DNA from: Euphorbia lathyris
Taxonomy: Eukaryota; Streptophyta; Magnoliopsida; Malpighiales; Euphorbiaceae
NCBI RefSeq assembly: GCF_963576675.1
Contig: NC_088918.1
Coordinates: 37,853,501-37,917,500, forward strand
Length of the DNA stretch: 64,000 bases
Direction: 5' to 3'
Shown: positions 11,301-23,439 of the stretch, one piece after another
Layout: each line of letters begins with the position of its first letter
How positions within the stretch are numbered: the first letter of the stretch is position 1
Notes under the pieces: model-generated
Seen by the model: only the letters and a program-made list of their open reading frames with translations
Told to the model about the DNA's origin: nothing
Database searches by the model: none
Made by a program: the position numbers and the translations under genes

Positions 11301-12903
11301 CATCGTTAAATCCGTTATTTCATATATGAAAATTTAGAAGTTTTCAATAGGATTGAATAAATATTTATAGTTAGGATTAATTAACAAATTGTTTTGATTA
11401 ATTAATTCTAAAGATAAATAAGTTTTAATTAATTGTTAATTAAAACAGATTATGCGTATGTTCCTAATTATTTTGGTTGATAATCATTATAACGAAATCT
11501 ATTAGTTTTATAGTTAGATTGATAAAATCAGTTTTATTAATTCTAAAAATAAAACGGAAATCTATAGTAGTTTTTCCTATTTTCTGAAAATCGTTTTAAA
11601 ACCGTTTTAGAACTGATATATATATTTAAAATCGTTTTTATATTTAAATATATATGTTTCAGAAATTGATAGTTTTCTGTTTTGATTATCGAATGAAAAT
11701 TTGTTTAAAAGTTTGTTTTACCAATTTGTAAATCAAAATGTTAAATGAATTAAAATCAAAATAATTGGGACCGGCATAATTAAAGTTTTGTATAGTTATA
11801 TTAATCTAAAGATTAATATAAAAGATACGAAACTATTAGAAGTAAAATTGGATGAAAGTTAATTTGATATGTTAATGTGATTAACATAACTATTACATAA
11901 GATAGTTATGTAATCAACCAATTAAATTTATTTAATTGAGTCTATGCATGTTTGGAGTTATGGACATATTTGGACCCTCTTTAGTCTTTTGGTATTTTTG
12001 AAATAGGGCCTGCGAGTCCTGCCTTTCTACTATCTATTGTAATTTCTCCTCTCATCTAATTCCCTTCAATTCAATTGAAGTTTTCTTTAGTAGTATAGAA
12101 ATTAATATGTAATTTCAAGGCGCCATGGAGAAGACGGAGGACCTAAAGAGAAATATGTAATAGTTAGTATTTCCTTAGGTTTTGCCCTTTTATTCCGTCT
12201 CTGGCTCGACGGAATAATTTAGATGATATGTCCATAACGCCAATGTATGTGAATGTATGTGTCTGATGTATGCTAAAGCAAATCAAGACCAAGTTAGATT
12301 ATGAGACCTAAATAAAATCCCTCATTAAAAAGTTAAGTAAATAAACAAGTTATTAAAATCGGCTGCCCCTCCCTAATATTATAATTCAGCCGGCAGTGCT
12401 GAGGGCCTTTGAGTTGTTGAGTAAACTCAAGCTCGGGGTCCTTTCGGTAACACCTGAATTATCGAAAATCATTTTTCATGAATATGGGGTAATACTTAAA
12501 TTAGATTATGATAATTGGATGAGTAAACTCATGTTGTCATAAACTAATGGGCAAGACGGTTGGGATTAATATGAATAGCATATTAGTTACTAATGTGGTT
12601 AGTAACCCAATAACCTAGGAATCACATTAAAGATGTGATTGATTACATGAATCTACCTAATGAATGAGACTAGCTTGTTGAGTAAACTCAAGGCGAAATC
12701 TCAGGAGTTAGGATCCTAGCTCACTAAAGGATTTGTGAAATTCTTCGAATTAATATGGAGGGCTATTAATTTGGCAAAATAGTGGGAGCAATCTAAAATA
12801 AACTAAAAGGCCTATAATTTTAGATTGATATACTTTAAGCAAATGAATGACATACGTTTACTCTTTATCACTCTCAGGTTTAATTAAACCCACTCTTATA
12901 ATC
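11301..12903 (+). other. Copia-1 untranslated leader with palindromes
   Basis: 1.6 kb between PBS and the gag start, AT-rich, no gene. Three palindromes stand out: TTGAGTAAACTCAA at 12417-12430 and 12678-12691, and ATGAGTAAACTCAT at 12519-12532. All three recur at matching places in the leader of the copia array. The leader may carry packaging or translation signals; that is inference. Confidence 0.6.
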
Positions 12904-15900
12904 ATGACTAAAACCAATCTGCAAAACATTCTTACCGATAACAAATTGAATGGTTCAAACTTCACCGATTGGTTTCGTAACCTCAAAATTGTTTTGAAGT
13001 TCGATAAAATAGGGTATGTACTTGATACATCGATACCCCCTCTTCCTGCTGATGATGCTCCCATTGAGGAAATTGATGCTTACCAGAAGCATAAGGCTGA
13101 TGATGATCATGCCGGATGCATCATACTTGCATCGATGACACCGGAATTACAAAGGCAACATGAGGAAATGGATGTCTATTCCATCATCATGCACCTAAAG
13201 GAATTGTTTGGGAAACAAACCAGGTGCGAACGCTACGAGATATCCAAGTTGCTATATCGTAGTAGGATGCAAGAGGGCACATCTGTCATGACACATTGTG
13301 TCAAGATGATTGGCTACATTACCAAACTTTCTAGTATTGGATTTGCGATGGATAACGAATTAAGTATAGACTTAATTCTTCAATCCCTCCCAGAAAGTTA
13401 TTCACAGTTCATTATGAACTATCAGATGAATGACTTGCAAACCTCTCTTGAAGAGCTTGCAAATATGCTCAAGTCAGTTGAGCCCAATATGAAGAAAGAC
13501 AAAGCCATACTGGCTCTTGTCATTGAGGGATCAAAGAAAAGGAAAGGGAGCTATCCCAATCCTAATTATCCCAAGAAAGGTAAGAAAGCCATGCCCTACA
13601 AAGCTAAGGGAAAGGAAGTGAAGAAGCCCAAAGGAGAGTGCCACTTCTGTGGTAAAGACGGGCATTGGAAGAGGAACTGCAAGGAGTACCTAGCCTCCCT
13701 CAAGAAGGGAAATGAAGGTGCTTCAACATCTGGTATGTTTTATATTGAAATAAATACAGTTTCACTGTCTGAATCTTGGGTATTAGATACCGGACGTGGA
13801 TCTCATATTTGTACAAATATGCAGGAGCTAAATCAGACTAGGGAACTAAAGAAAGAAAGCATAAGCTTGCGAGTAGGAAATGGAACAAGAGTTGTCGCCC
13901 TCGCAATTGGAGATTATGTTTTAAATTTGCCCTCTGGGCTTGTAATAGAATTAAGGAATTGTTTATACGTTCCTCAAATGTCTCGCAACATTATTTCTAT
14001 TAGCCGTCCTATTGACTACGGTTTTCATATTTCAATAAAAGACAAGAGTTGCAATTTTTATAAAGATTCGATCTTTTATTTTTCAGGAATTTCACAAAAT
14101 GGGATTTATGTGTTAGATAACAAAATTCCTACTTTTGCAATTGATACCAAAAGACATAAGCTAGATAATTCAACTTACTTGTGGCATTATCGTTTAGGCC
14201 ATATAAACAAGAGACGCATGCTAAAGCTACATTCAGATGGGCTTATAGATCCAATCGATCCCGAATCATTGGAAACATGCGAATCATGTTTAAAAGGTAA
14301 AATGACAAAGACACCCTTTAGCAATAAAGGTGAGCGTGTATCAGACACTCTAGGACTCATTCATTCAGATGTATGTGGTCCTATGTCAGTCCAAGCAAGA
14401 GGAGGATTCAGATTCTTCATAAGCTTCATAGATGACCATACCCGATATGGTTACATCTACTTGATGAAGCACAAGTCAGAAGCTTTTGAGAAATTCAAAT
14501 GCTTCAAGAATGAAGTAGAAAATCAATTAGGAAAGAAAATAAAGACGCTTCGATCTGATCGAGGTGGCGAATATCTTTCAGATGATTTTCTGAATTATCT
14601 AACTGAATGTGCGATATGCTCACAATGGACACCTCCCTATACACCACAACACAATGGTGTGTCCGAGAGGAGAAACTGTACCCTATTAGATATGGTACGA
14701 TCCATGATGAGCATGGCCTTGCTTCCAAAGACGTTCTGGGGCTATGCCTTAGAAACTGCCCTCTTCACCCTAAATCGAGTACCAACTAAATCCGCTAATT
14801 CCACACCATATGAATTGTTCGTTGGTAGGAAACCCGTGTTTTCATTTATGAGAGTATAGGGTTGTTCAGCCTTTGTCAAACGCATTGCGTCCGACAAACT
14901 AGATTCGAAATCTGATAAATGTTTCTTCATTGGATACCCTAAGGAAACTATGGGATATTACTTCTATCATCCAGATGATAAGAAAGTAATCGTATCCAAG
15001 CACGCAACCTTCTTAGAGAAAGAGTTTCTCAAAGAAACACAAAAGGGAAGTATGATTGAACTTGACGAAGTTCAAGAAGAAGAAACACCGACTGAAACAA
15101 CAGAGGCGGTTGAGGTACCCGAAGGAGTCCCATTAGATGAGACTCTAGTGCCACCTATTCGTAGATCACAAAGAGTTCGTGAACTCCCAGTTAGATATGG
15201 TTTTCTAGTGGGAGATGATAATAAGGTTCCCGTGTTAGACGACGAACCCGAAAACTATGAAGAGGCTCTTACTAGTCCAGATTCTAAAGCATGGCTTGAG
15301 GCCATGGATTCTGAAATGGATTCCATGTATACTAACCAAGTGTGGACTTTGGTTGATCCACCCGAAAGGATAATACCCATTGGGTGCAGGTGGATCTTCA
15401 AAAAGAAGACAGACATGGATGGAAAGGTTAGCACCTACAAAGCTAGTTTAGTAGCGAAAGGATATTGTCAGAAGCAAGGAATTGATTATGACGAAACTTT
15501 CTCTCCTGTGACTATATCCAAATCAATCAGAATCATGCTTGCAATTGCCGCTCACTACGATTATGAGATTTGGCAAATGGATGTGAAAACAGCTTTCCTA
15601 AACGGAAATTTGCTTGAGGATGTATATATGATGCAGCCTGAAGGTTTCATATCGAAGGATGCAAATAAAGTTTGCAAACTTCAGAGATCCATTTATGGAC
15701 TCAAGCAAGCATCTAGAAGCTGGAATAAGCGTTTTGACGAAACCATGAAACAATTTGGTTTTGAACAAAATTTCGAAGAAGCTTGCATTTACAAGAAAGC
15801 AAGTGGGAGCTCTATAGCATTTCTCATACTATATGTGGACGATATATTATTAATGGGAAATGACGTTGCTCTCTTACAGTCAGTGAAAGTATGGTTATCT

Positions 15901-16818
15901 GGTAACTTCTCAATGAAAGACCTTGGTGAAGCAGCTTATATACTTGGTATAAAGATCTATAGAGATAGATCGAGAAGACTGCTTGGTCTTTCACAGGCTA
16001 CATACATTGAAAATGTGCTAAATCGGTTTAGCATGCTTGAATCGAAACGAGGTAACTTACCCATGTTACATGGAGTAAAGTTAAACAATCATCAATGTCC
16101 TAAAACCGATGATGATAAACGACGCATGGCTGTAGTCCCGTACGCCAGCGCAATCGGTTCGATTATGTATGCTATGCTATGCACTAGACCTGGCGTAGCA
16201 TTCGCGTTATCTGTAACGAGTCGTTACCAAGGGAATCCGGGAGACGAGCATTGGATTGCCATCAAGAACATTCTTAAGTACTTGAGAAGAACTAAAGATA
16301 TGTTCCTAGTGTACGGAGAAGATGATCTGAAAATAGAAGGATTTTCAGACGCAAGTCATCTCACAGATGAGAATGATTATAAATCCCAATCAGGATACCT
16401 GTTTATCTTGAATGGGGGCGCGGTCAGTTGGAAGAGTTCCAAGTAGGGAAGCGTAGCTTTCTCTACGACCGAGTCAGAGTATATCGCAGCTGCGGAAGCA
16501 GCAAAGGAAGCGGTTTGGATTAGAAAGTTCATTACAGAACTAGGTGTGGTGCCTGACATTGTCAATCCCATTACACTGTACTGTGATAACAATGGAGCCA
16601 TTGCACAAGCAAAGGAACCACGGTCTCATAATGCATCCAAACATTACCTTAAGCGATACCACATCATTAGAGAGATTGTGGCTAGAGGAGATGTGAGAAT
16701 AGAAAGAGTACCTACAGAGGACAACGTTGCAGATCCGTTGACAAATCCTTTAACCCAGAGAATACATGATCGTCATTTAACTTCTACTGGGATAAGTTTT
16801 AGAAACAATTGGCTTTAG
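12904..16818 (+). pseudogene. Copia-1 gag-pol polyprotein with two in-frame stops
   Basis: ATG at 12904 (MTKTNLQN..) is chosen over an upstream in-frame ATG at 12847 because the sister element starts at the same place. The single frame is 1305 codons with no frameshift. Order: gag (UBN2-like, first ~220 residues); CCHC knuckle CHFCGKDGHWKRNC (13639-13680); protease DTG at about 13789, with R where the sister has C (DTGRGSHIC); integrase HHCC zinc region from 14182; integrase core with D (HSDVCGP), D (RSDRGGEY) and E (GVSERRN); RT with QMDVKTAFLNG and YVDD (15835-15846); RNase H with CDNNGA. Stops are TAG at 14857-14859, between integrase and RT, and TAG at 16444-16446 in RNase H. Confidence 0.93.
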
Positions 16819-16821
16819 TCC

Positions 16822-16830
16822 AAGTGGGAG
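16822..16830 (+). other. polypurine tract of Copia-1
   Basis: AAGTGGGAG just after the pol stop and just before the 3' LTR; identical motif before both LTRs of the copia array. Confidence 0.7.
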
Positions 16831-16832
16831 TA

Positions 16833-18742
16833 TAATGGGGTTTAGTGTCCTATAGACAATTGTTCTAGGATACAAACTTAATGTAAATGAATTGTTCTTT
16901 ATATCATTTGTTTAATGAGATATATGTTTTATAAATATATAAAGGCAATCCCTTTTAAGCACTAAATAAAGTCTAATAAAAGGAAATTCGTAAGTTTATT
17001 TAAAGTGATTATAAAGTGTTCATACAAGCATGAAGTGAGGCAAAACTTTATAGTAAACTGATAAACTTAAAACCACCCCAAGTCAAGTGATATGTTTGGG
17101 ATTGACATATCACTGTTGAGACTTGTATGTAACAATGTCTTCTATCCGACAGAAAGCTGATCTCACAAGCTTCATATATACAGATATCTGGATAGTTACA
17201 TAAATCTGATGAAACGTTGTTCATTAGGATTGGGGATCCGATTTGAGATAACAGGATGGGTAGATTCATCCTTGTCACTTGTTCATCTCATTGGTATTAA
17301 TAGGTATAACTAATCCTCGGACTCAAAGGAATATGATGCTTTGACTCTGGTGTAACACGATCCTTAACAGAGATGACTCTGGGGTGTGAACAGTATACGT
17401 TGGGTATCACAGGAAGTAATTGCGGAGTCGTTATATATTGGATTGAGCATTTATCACTCCCGATAAATGGGAGATACATTCATGGATCGCTTGTGGAAGA
17501 CTCGACTCTAAATCCTTGCAAGGTGATAGCTTAAGAGTAAGAAATACAGATTTCACTTAACCTATCTTTTTGAGTTGACTCGGCCTGTACAAGTAAAACT
17601 AACGTCTCGCTATATGTGACTTGACATCACCCATAGTCATAAGATTCAGTTCAAGGATGTAGTTGATAAAGGATCGAATTATACTGTAACTAATACGGAA
17701 AGGTTAACGACAGAATCAACTTGTCTTCTTATAGCTCTGGGGGAATGATTACGGACTTGCTAATCACATACTCTGTACATCATTCCGTTATGCAAAGATT
17801 AAATATAATTCTTTGAAAATTAATTTAATAACATTGCATACGGCTAGAAGCAATAAGAACCTAATGGATCACACATAAGACTTGGAACCTAAAAGAGAGA
17901 TAGATGTTAATTAATTGATAGAAACCCAATTGAGCCCAATAAGGCCCATGGACATAAGGGGGTCGAAATTCATGTGGTGATATACATGAATAATTAATTT
18001 GATTTTGTTAATCCTAATTAGATTAGGAATATGAATTAAATTAATTAAGAGATAATTAAGTTAGGAGTTTTAATTAGATTAATATACTCCTATTATTATC
18101 TAATAAGGTTATTATTATTATCCTTAATATATTAGATATATAGTGAGATAATAATTAGGAATTCTATTCCGAATGGAATTCCTATTCAGTAACCTAATTC
18201 TATCTAACTAGGGATTAGATACAAGAGATTATAAATACCCCTTCCCTTGAGATTTTCGAAATCCAAGCAAGCCATACCCTACTTGTGATTTTCGAAATTC
18301 ACCTAGTCCAAGAGAGAGAAAATTCGACACCCCTAGTTCGAGGACGAGATTTCTCTATGGCTTCATTTGATCAATTGATTTTCATGTATTTCTTTTATCC
18401 TTGATCTTGTGTTGATTAATTAGAGGCAATCTACTTTGGTTGCTATTCAACGGTTGATTCTAAATTAATCTTCCCGTGTTTTATTTCGTGTTTGGGAACT
18501 CGAAGAAGAAAAACAAACAAAAGGGAGAAATTCGTTTTACTACTCATACATCAGGTCAGTTCACGATTTCGCGGATTCTCGGAGATTGAACCGTCGGATC
18601 GTCGTGATATTTGGACAGGAGCTTCTAGACATATTCTTCCACGTTTCCACCGAAGGGATTGTCGTTCGGAGTCTGGAAGGTCTGTTTCGGATAGGGGCAG
18701 ATTGGTAGACAGTTTCTATCTCTTTTGAAGTTGTGGGCACTT
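16833..18742 (+). repeat. Copia-1 3' LTR, truncated at its right end
   Basis: Matches 9205-11141 nearly base for base. The first bases are mutated (TAATGG for TGTTGG). A 15-20 bp stretch present near 9705-9730 is missing near 17331. Similarity stops after GGGCACTT at 18742; the last ~146 bp of the LTR are replaced by the LINE 5' end. Confidence 0.9.
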
Positions 18743-18950
18743 AAGCCGATTTAATGCCCTAGTAGTCTCTCTCTAGTGGTCTCTCCCTATCTTTGTTGCA
18801 GTTAGCAATATAACTCCATACAAAGATTCACCTACCTTTGTGGCTCCTAATCCCCCTTCCGTCCTCTCTTTATCCCTCCATCTTTCACTTCTAATCAGCA
18901 AACTCTGTTTCTACCACATATAGCCAAACCACTACCCAAGGTACCCTGCG

Positions 18951-20339
18951 ATGGAATCCCAAATTGATACAATGCTTGCAAAGATTAAGCTCACTGACTC
19001 TGAAGAAACTGTTGTAGACCTGAAATCAGCCACAGAATCAACTTTTAAGGAGGAGGGGAAACCATGCTTGATCGGCAGGGTAATAACCCATAAACCCTTG
19101 AACCTGAAGGGAATGGCACAAGCATTCTTAGTTGCATGGAAGATCAAAGGATTTGAACTTAAAGAGATAGGCAATGGTCTCTTTTTATGTGAATTTTCTT
19201 CCACCAGGGACAAAGAAAAAATTCTCAAGGAAGGGCCATGGCACTTTGCACGACAATTGGTGGTGCTCAAAGATGCTAGTGGAGAGGAACAGCTGGAGGA
19301 TGTCCGAATGGACATGTGTGCATTCTGGGTAAGAATCTGTAATTTACCACTTAACCGAAGGGACCCAGCCTCCATTGAAGCAGTCGCAAGCAGGATAGGC
19401 GTTGTGTGTGAGCTTGATAAAGATGGAATAAATTCATGGAACAGCTTTGTGCGAGCAAGAGTTAATATCAACATCCTGAAACCACTACCCAGGGGTCTAA
19501 AAATTCGAAATGGGAAAGGGGAGCTCAACTGGGTGTCGTTCAAATATGAACGGATGCCAAACTTTTGTTATTGGTGTGGATTAATCAGACACGCACATGA
19601 TGATTGTGGAGACTTCCCTGAGGACTTCACTGGCGATGATTGGCCATATGATAAGACATTGAGAGCAACTCCGATGAAACTCCGGGCAGTCAAAGTTGAT
19701 GTTTTCTCACCCAAGGTGATCTCTGACTACAAACAGACAAAGCCTGGGGCGTGTAGAAAGCAAGAGATGGAGCTGACACCAACTGCAGACCATATACAAG
19801 TGAAGAAGACACAGTGGGAACAACAAGTGGACTCAAGTGGTATGGAAGTGGAATTGTCAATGAGTGAAGACAAAAATGCTAATTCCAAATCTCAGGATGA
19901 GACAAAGATTGCTGTACCAACCATAATGAACCAACCCAATGATGATGCAAAGTCAGCGCTACAAGACAAGAGCTCAATAAATATAAGGGCCAGAACACAT
20001 GATGGGAACCAGATAGAAAAAGAGGAGGCAATTAATGTGTCCACAATTCCAAAAAAGGAACCTCATGCAACCACTACCTGCATGCACGTCATTGACATCG
20101 GAAGCTCGCCGGCTGCTAATTTTCCCCAGGTAAATAATCAGAATAGTTCACTACAGCTATATGACAGAAGCAAGCTTAAGATTTCTGGCAGTTTGAAAAG
20201 AAAAGCAAGAGATTCATCCGATTATCAACTAGATGGAGGGGAGATCCGAATGAACTCGAAGAAACACAGAGAAGAGGAGCAGAAGGATGTAAGCTTGGAA
20301 TTGGCGGAGACTGCACATCAGTCCCGCCAGGGATTATGA
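18951..20339 (+). CDS. LINE ORF1 protein (DUF4283 plus zinc knuckle)
   Basis: Open frame of 462 codons without a stop. Residues ~1-190 fit the DUF4283 region of plant L1 ORF1 proteins (..GRVITHKPLNLKGM.., ..KEGPWHF.R..V.). It is followed by FCYWCGLIRHAHDDC at about residues 205-219, a CX2CX4HX4C zinc knuckle. The tail is low-complexity and polar, ending in basic clusters. Such proteins bind LINE RNA and help form the retrotransposition particle; here that is inferred from the family. ATG 18951 is the first in frame after a pyrimidine-rich leader. It is the only retroelement protein gene here that looks undamaged, though its element is broken. Confidence 0.85.
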   Translation: MESQIDTMLAKIKLTDSEETVVDLKSATESTFKEEGKPCLIGRVITHKPLNLKGMAQAFLVAWKIKGFELKEIGNGLFLCEFSSTRDKEKILKEGPWHFARQLVVLKDASGEEQLEDVRMDMCAFWVRICNLPLNRRDPASIEAVASRIGVVCELDKDGINSWNSFVRARVNINILKPLPRGLKIRNGKGELNWVSFKYERMPNFCYWCGLIRHAHDDCGDFPEDFTGDDWPYDKTLRATPMKLRAVKVDVFSPKVISDYKQTKPGACRKQEMELTPTADHIQVKKTQWEQQVDSSGMEVELSMSEDKNANSKSQDETKIAVPTIMNQPNDDAKSALQDKSSINIRARTHDGNQIEKEEAINVSTIPKKEPHATTTCMHVIDIGSSPAANFPQVNNQNSSLQLYDRSKLKISGSLKRKARDSSDYQLDGGEIRMNSKKHREEEQKDVSLELAETAHQSRQGL

Positions 20340-20392
20340 AAACATTAAGCTGGAATGTTCGGGGGCTGGGCAACCACCGAACCATTCGAACC
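20336..20392 (+). pseudogene. LINE ORF2 start (endonuclease N-terminus), interrupted
   Basis: ATG at 20336 overlaps the ORF1 stop as ATGA. The 19 codons read MKTLSWNVRGLGNHRTIRT, the typical start of the apurinic endonuclease domain of plant LINE ORF2 (..SWNVRGLG..). The frame is then cut by the Tat-C LTR at 20393. The overlap suggests termination-reinitiation for ORF2 translation. Confidence 0.85.
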
Positions 20393-20876
20393 TGATAACA
20401 GGTAGGGAAATTCTGATCAACGTCCGTCCCTGTGGGGGCGTCATTGGGTTCGACGGGGGGAAGCTCCGATGCCAAAGTCAGTAAAGTGAATCAAGGAAAC
20501 AAACTGAATTGACAAAGGTTGTGAGAATGTGTACCTTAATAGCCTAGGGAATCGGGCTATATATAGCTAGGAAGTCGTAACCTTCAGGCAACTAGAAAGC
20601 CTCCATTAATGCCCCATTAATGGCGGTTACAAGTTATCTTTAACCTGACGGTTAGCTAATTGATAACTCATTAATGATCTTTATGGCCAAGTCGGCGGCC
20701 AGCCGTTACAGTGGCGAATCAGGTGAATGAAGAGATCCGCCTCATAGGTCCGCCAGCGGATCTCCCTGAGCAGAACCGTGGAGATCCGCCTGCCGGCTCT
20801 CCTTTGGGGATTAACACGCGGCGTTCTCTAGGTGAATATCCCTTTTAGTCCTTGGGATAATATCTCTATGTTATCA
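20393..20876 (-). repeat. Tat-C 3' LTR (484 bp)
   Basis: Runs from TGATAACA to TGTTATCA (the same inverted ends as the other Tat LTRs) and matches the Tat-B LTRs in reverse complement, including the GGCATCGGAGCTTCC block. A C-run of 14 (20881-20894), the reverse complement of a G-rich polypurine tract, lies just outside it. Confidence 0.9.
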
Positions 20877-21175
20877 GAAGCCCCCCCCCCCCCAAACGCC
20901 CTTAAAGTCCTTTAGGGCTTTTGAGCTTCCGCGCGCCGTCATAAACATCTGCATTAATGAGCACACTGTTCAATGCCAATTGATGAATGACACGTGTAAT
21001 GGACGCACTGTCCCAGGAAGGAGAAAACATCCTTCTTCCTCTTTCGCTTTCTCTTTCGTTTCCATTTCTTCTTCATTGTCTCCTTTTGAAGCTTTTTCTT
21101 GGAATTTTCAGAGTCTCGCACCAAGCTTCCGATTTCACATGTAAGTTCATCCTCTTCGGTTTAACTTTTCTCTGA
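20877..21175. other. Tat-C polypurine tract and antisense-gene upstream region
   Basis: The minus-strand polypurine tract is at 20877-20900. The rest corresponds to the promoter/5' untranslated region of the antisense gene, with a GTAAGT (21141-21146) shared with Tat-A and Tat-B that could be a splice donor of a leader intron. No acceptor is convincing. Confidence 0.45.
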
Positions 21176-23439
21176 ATATTTAGAAGTTCGTCTTCATCTT
21201 CTGGATCAACTTCAGAGCTTTTTAATTCGACCCCTTCTCCCGAAATAGTAGTTGATTTTAATTGGACCACTTCATCATCGGAGAACTCCTCTTCTTTCGA
21301 GGACACGATTAATTCTGATTTAGCTGGGTTTAGTAACTCGGCGTGTAATCGTTACCAAACTCGTTCCACTAGGAATCCAGTTCTTTCCACTTCTATCTCC
21401 GGTACCGCTCCGGCCGTTAAGGCTAGGTGTTTTCCGGGGATAATGGCCTCTTCTTCTATCCCACCTAGGAAAAAGAACCCTCGAGCGGAGTCTACTCCGT
21501 CTTGTATGAGTGTCGCGGATCTAGTGGATCTGGCGAATCGCTTCCCTTGGATCAATAATTATGAGACTCAGTTAGCCGTAGCCCATCAACGACCTTCCTA
21601 TCCGCCTAGCGGTTTTCTAACAGTATATTGCAGTCACGTAGAGAGGGGGTTCCGGCTTCCCCTCCCAAAGATGATGGCGGACATCCTCTCCTACTTTGAT
21701 ATTACAGCCAGCCAACTGCATCCCAATGGTTGGTTGGATATTGCTTTAGACTGCTACCTCGCCTCAAATTTAGGAGTGGTATATACGGGTCGTGTTTTTA
21801 GAGCTTTCCATAAACCCTCGCAACGGAAGTTCGAATCCTACCTCACTTTCGCCAAATTCGGGGCGTATTCGCCCTTTAGTGACAAAATGTCCAATGTCCA
21901 TTGCTGGGATGAGAAATTCTTCTACGTGAAGATAAAAGAGGGTGAATCACTGGGTTTTCCCTCGTTTTGGAATCCCAAGCCCTTACACATGGCGGGCGAT
22001 ATGCGAATATTGACCGATAGTGATGAAGTGGTGGCGGAGCTCATGAAGAAGATCAAGGCGGATGCATGGACATACGCAGACGCTTTAGCCTTCATGATGA
22101 GCGATATTCCGTTGATTCGCCGAGAGGGGGAGCAATTCATTTACTCCAAGATTGCGCAATTTGACCAAGGTAACTTTTATTTCTTCTCGAACTTTGATTA
22201 CTTCAATGTTTTCCTTGGCAGGGGTTTATCTAAGGCCAATCACGCTATTGCAGAGAAGCGTAGGAAGTTTTTAGAGACTGAAGCACGTAGGAAAGATCAA
22301 GTGGCGAATCCTCAGATGGAGACTGGAAAATGCCCTGCAGGAACAGTGGTCGAGCCGCCACTAAAAAGGAGGAAGCCCATGGCCACTGGAGGCCCTAAGC
22401 TTATGGCGGATGCCATGAGGTCCGCCAGGCCTGTTGGGGAGATAGAACAGGTAAGTTGCCTTTTATTTTTACCGGTTCATCAAGTTTTAAGTTTTGACCC
22501 TTGAATGTTTGTGCAGATGGCGAAGCCTGATATGGGCGGATACTGGTCCGCCAAGTATGGCGCTCAAGGATCTTTTGAGAATGAGTCCATCATAAATGAC
22601 TTGGATGAAGCTCTTGGTCAGGTGGGCGAAGTGTAAATGAATCAGAACCAAATTTCTGGTTCTATTCATGCGCAAAAGGGGAAAACAGAGCTCCTTATGG
22701 TGAGTCCCCTAGAAAGGATCTCTTTTTGTAGAAAAAGTTGTCCCTTTGCTCTTTTGACGAAATTGTTTGTTTTTGACAGATGTATACTCGTATACGTGCT
22801 ATGGAGGCTGAGCTCCTTCAAGGTGTGGCGGATAAGGCAACCATTGAGAAACTGGAAAAAGAGGTAGCGGATGCCAATGCGCACATTGCTTCCGCTAATG
22901 CGAACCTTGCCTCTGCTACAGCCGCCTTAGTCCTTAGAGATGCGGAGATTGAGAAGCTAAAGGAAAAGATTGTGACGGACGCTAAGAACCATGAGGACGC
23001 CCTAGGAGAAGCTGAATATATGGCGGGCGAACAAGCCTTCTATTATGGCGAACTGCTCATGGCGTACTTTTCCCTGGCGCATCCCGAGATTGATTTCACA
23101 GATCCGCAATTCGCCGTCCCCGAACCAGAAGACGTAGCCAAATATGACAAGATGTCAGACGCTAAGGAATACATCCGCGAATATGTTCGGAGATGGATGA
23201 AGGGACCCATGGAAGAAAGCAAACCTTCCACTACTGTCCCTCTAGTGGAGCTTGAGGAAGTGCCCCCCAAGGCGGGTGAAGAATCGATCACCGATAGCGC
23301 CCTTCCTTTTGGTCCCACAACTTCCGTGGAAAAGGAGGTAGCTTTGGTTGGCGTATCTGAGGCTGTGGAGAAGGAGGCTTTCCAGGCAAGCGCCGTAAGC
23401 GAGGATAGTGCAAAGGAGGATGCTCCCATTGTTAATTAG
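21176..23439 (+). pseudogene. Tat-C antisense gene (spliced, decayed)
   Basis: Runs opposite to pol. Exons inferred from frame continuity and splice signals: 21176-22450 (1275 nt), 22517-22699 (183 nt), 22780-23439 (660 nt); introns 66 and 80 nt, GT..AG, phase 0. Exon lengths equal those of Tat-B exactly. Exon 1 encodes a Ser-rich start, ..PRKKNPRAES.. and a globular part with ERGFRLPLPKMMADIL and QLHPNGWLDIALDCYLASNLG, which resembles the 'putative gypsy type transposon' domain of plant proteins. Exon 3 is a coiled-coil-like stretch (ATIEKLEKEVADANAH..) with an acidic tail. Damage: the start is ATA (ATG in Tat-B) and TAA at 22634-22636 replaces CAA. Function unknown. Confidence 0.75.

Larger units (their letters stand above)
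9205..18742 (+). mobile_element. Copia-1, Ty1/copia LTR retrotransposon (3' LTR truncated)
   Basis: LTR 9205-11287, PBS 11289, leader to 12903, one gag-pol frame 12904-16818, polypurine tract, then a 3' LTR cut at 18742. Domain order gag, protease, integrase, RT, RNase H defines copia. Long LTRs and a PBS matching initiator tRNA-Met fit the Angela/Tork-like group, but lineage is my inference. No target duplication can be read because the right end is missing. Confidence 0.9.
18743..20392 (+). mobile_element. L1-type LINE, 5' half
   Basis: A 208-bp leader, an intact ORF1 (18951-20339), and the first 57 bases of ORF2 (20336-20392). The LINE begins inside the Copia-1 3' LTR and is itself interrupted by the Tat-C LTR at 20393. 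Neither the rest of ORF2 nor a poly-A end is found on the far side of Tat-C. Confidence 0.8.

Noticed and set aside
20877..20900. Long C run as a sequencing artefact
   Set aside because: It is the reverse complement of the G-rich polypurine tract of Tat-C, matched by GGGGGGG tracts before the other Tat LTRs.
21073..21306. Acidic minus-strand frame overlapping the antisense gene start (also 56433-56678 on plus)
   Set aside because: It is the shadow of the Ser-rich start of the antisense gene; Ser codons read as Asp/Glu-like codons on the other strand.
22170..22221. Possible 52-nt intron in exon 1 of the antisense gene (GTAACT..GGCAG)
   Set aside because: The frame is open through it in Tat-B and Tat-C and removal would break the frame; it is also very short for a plant intron. 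The 53-nt version in Tat-A is better read as a 1-nt indel.
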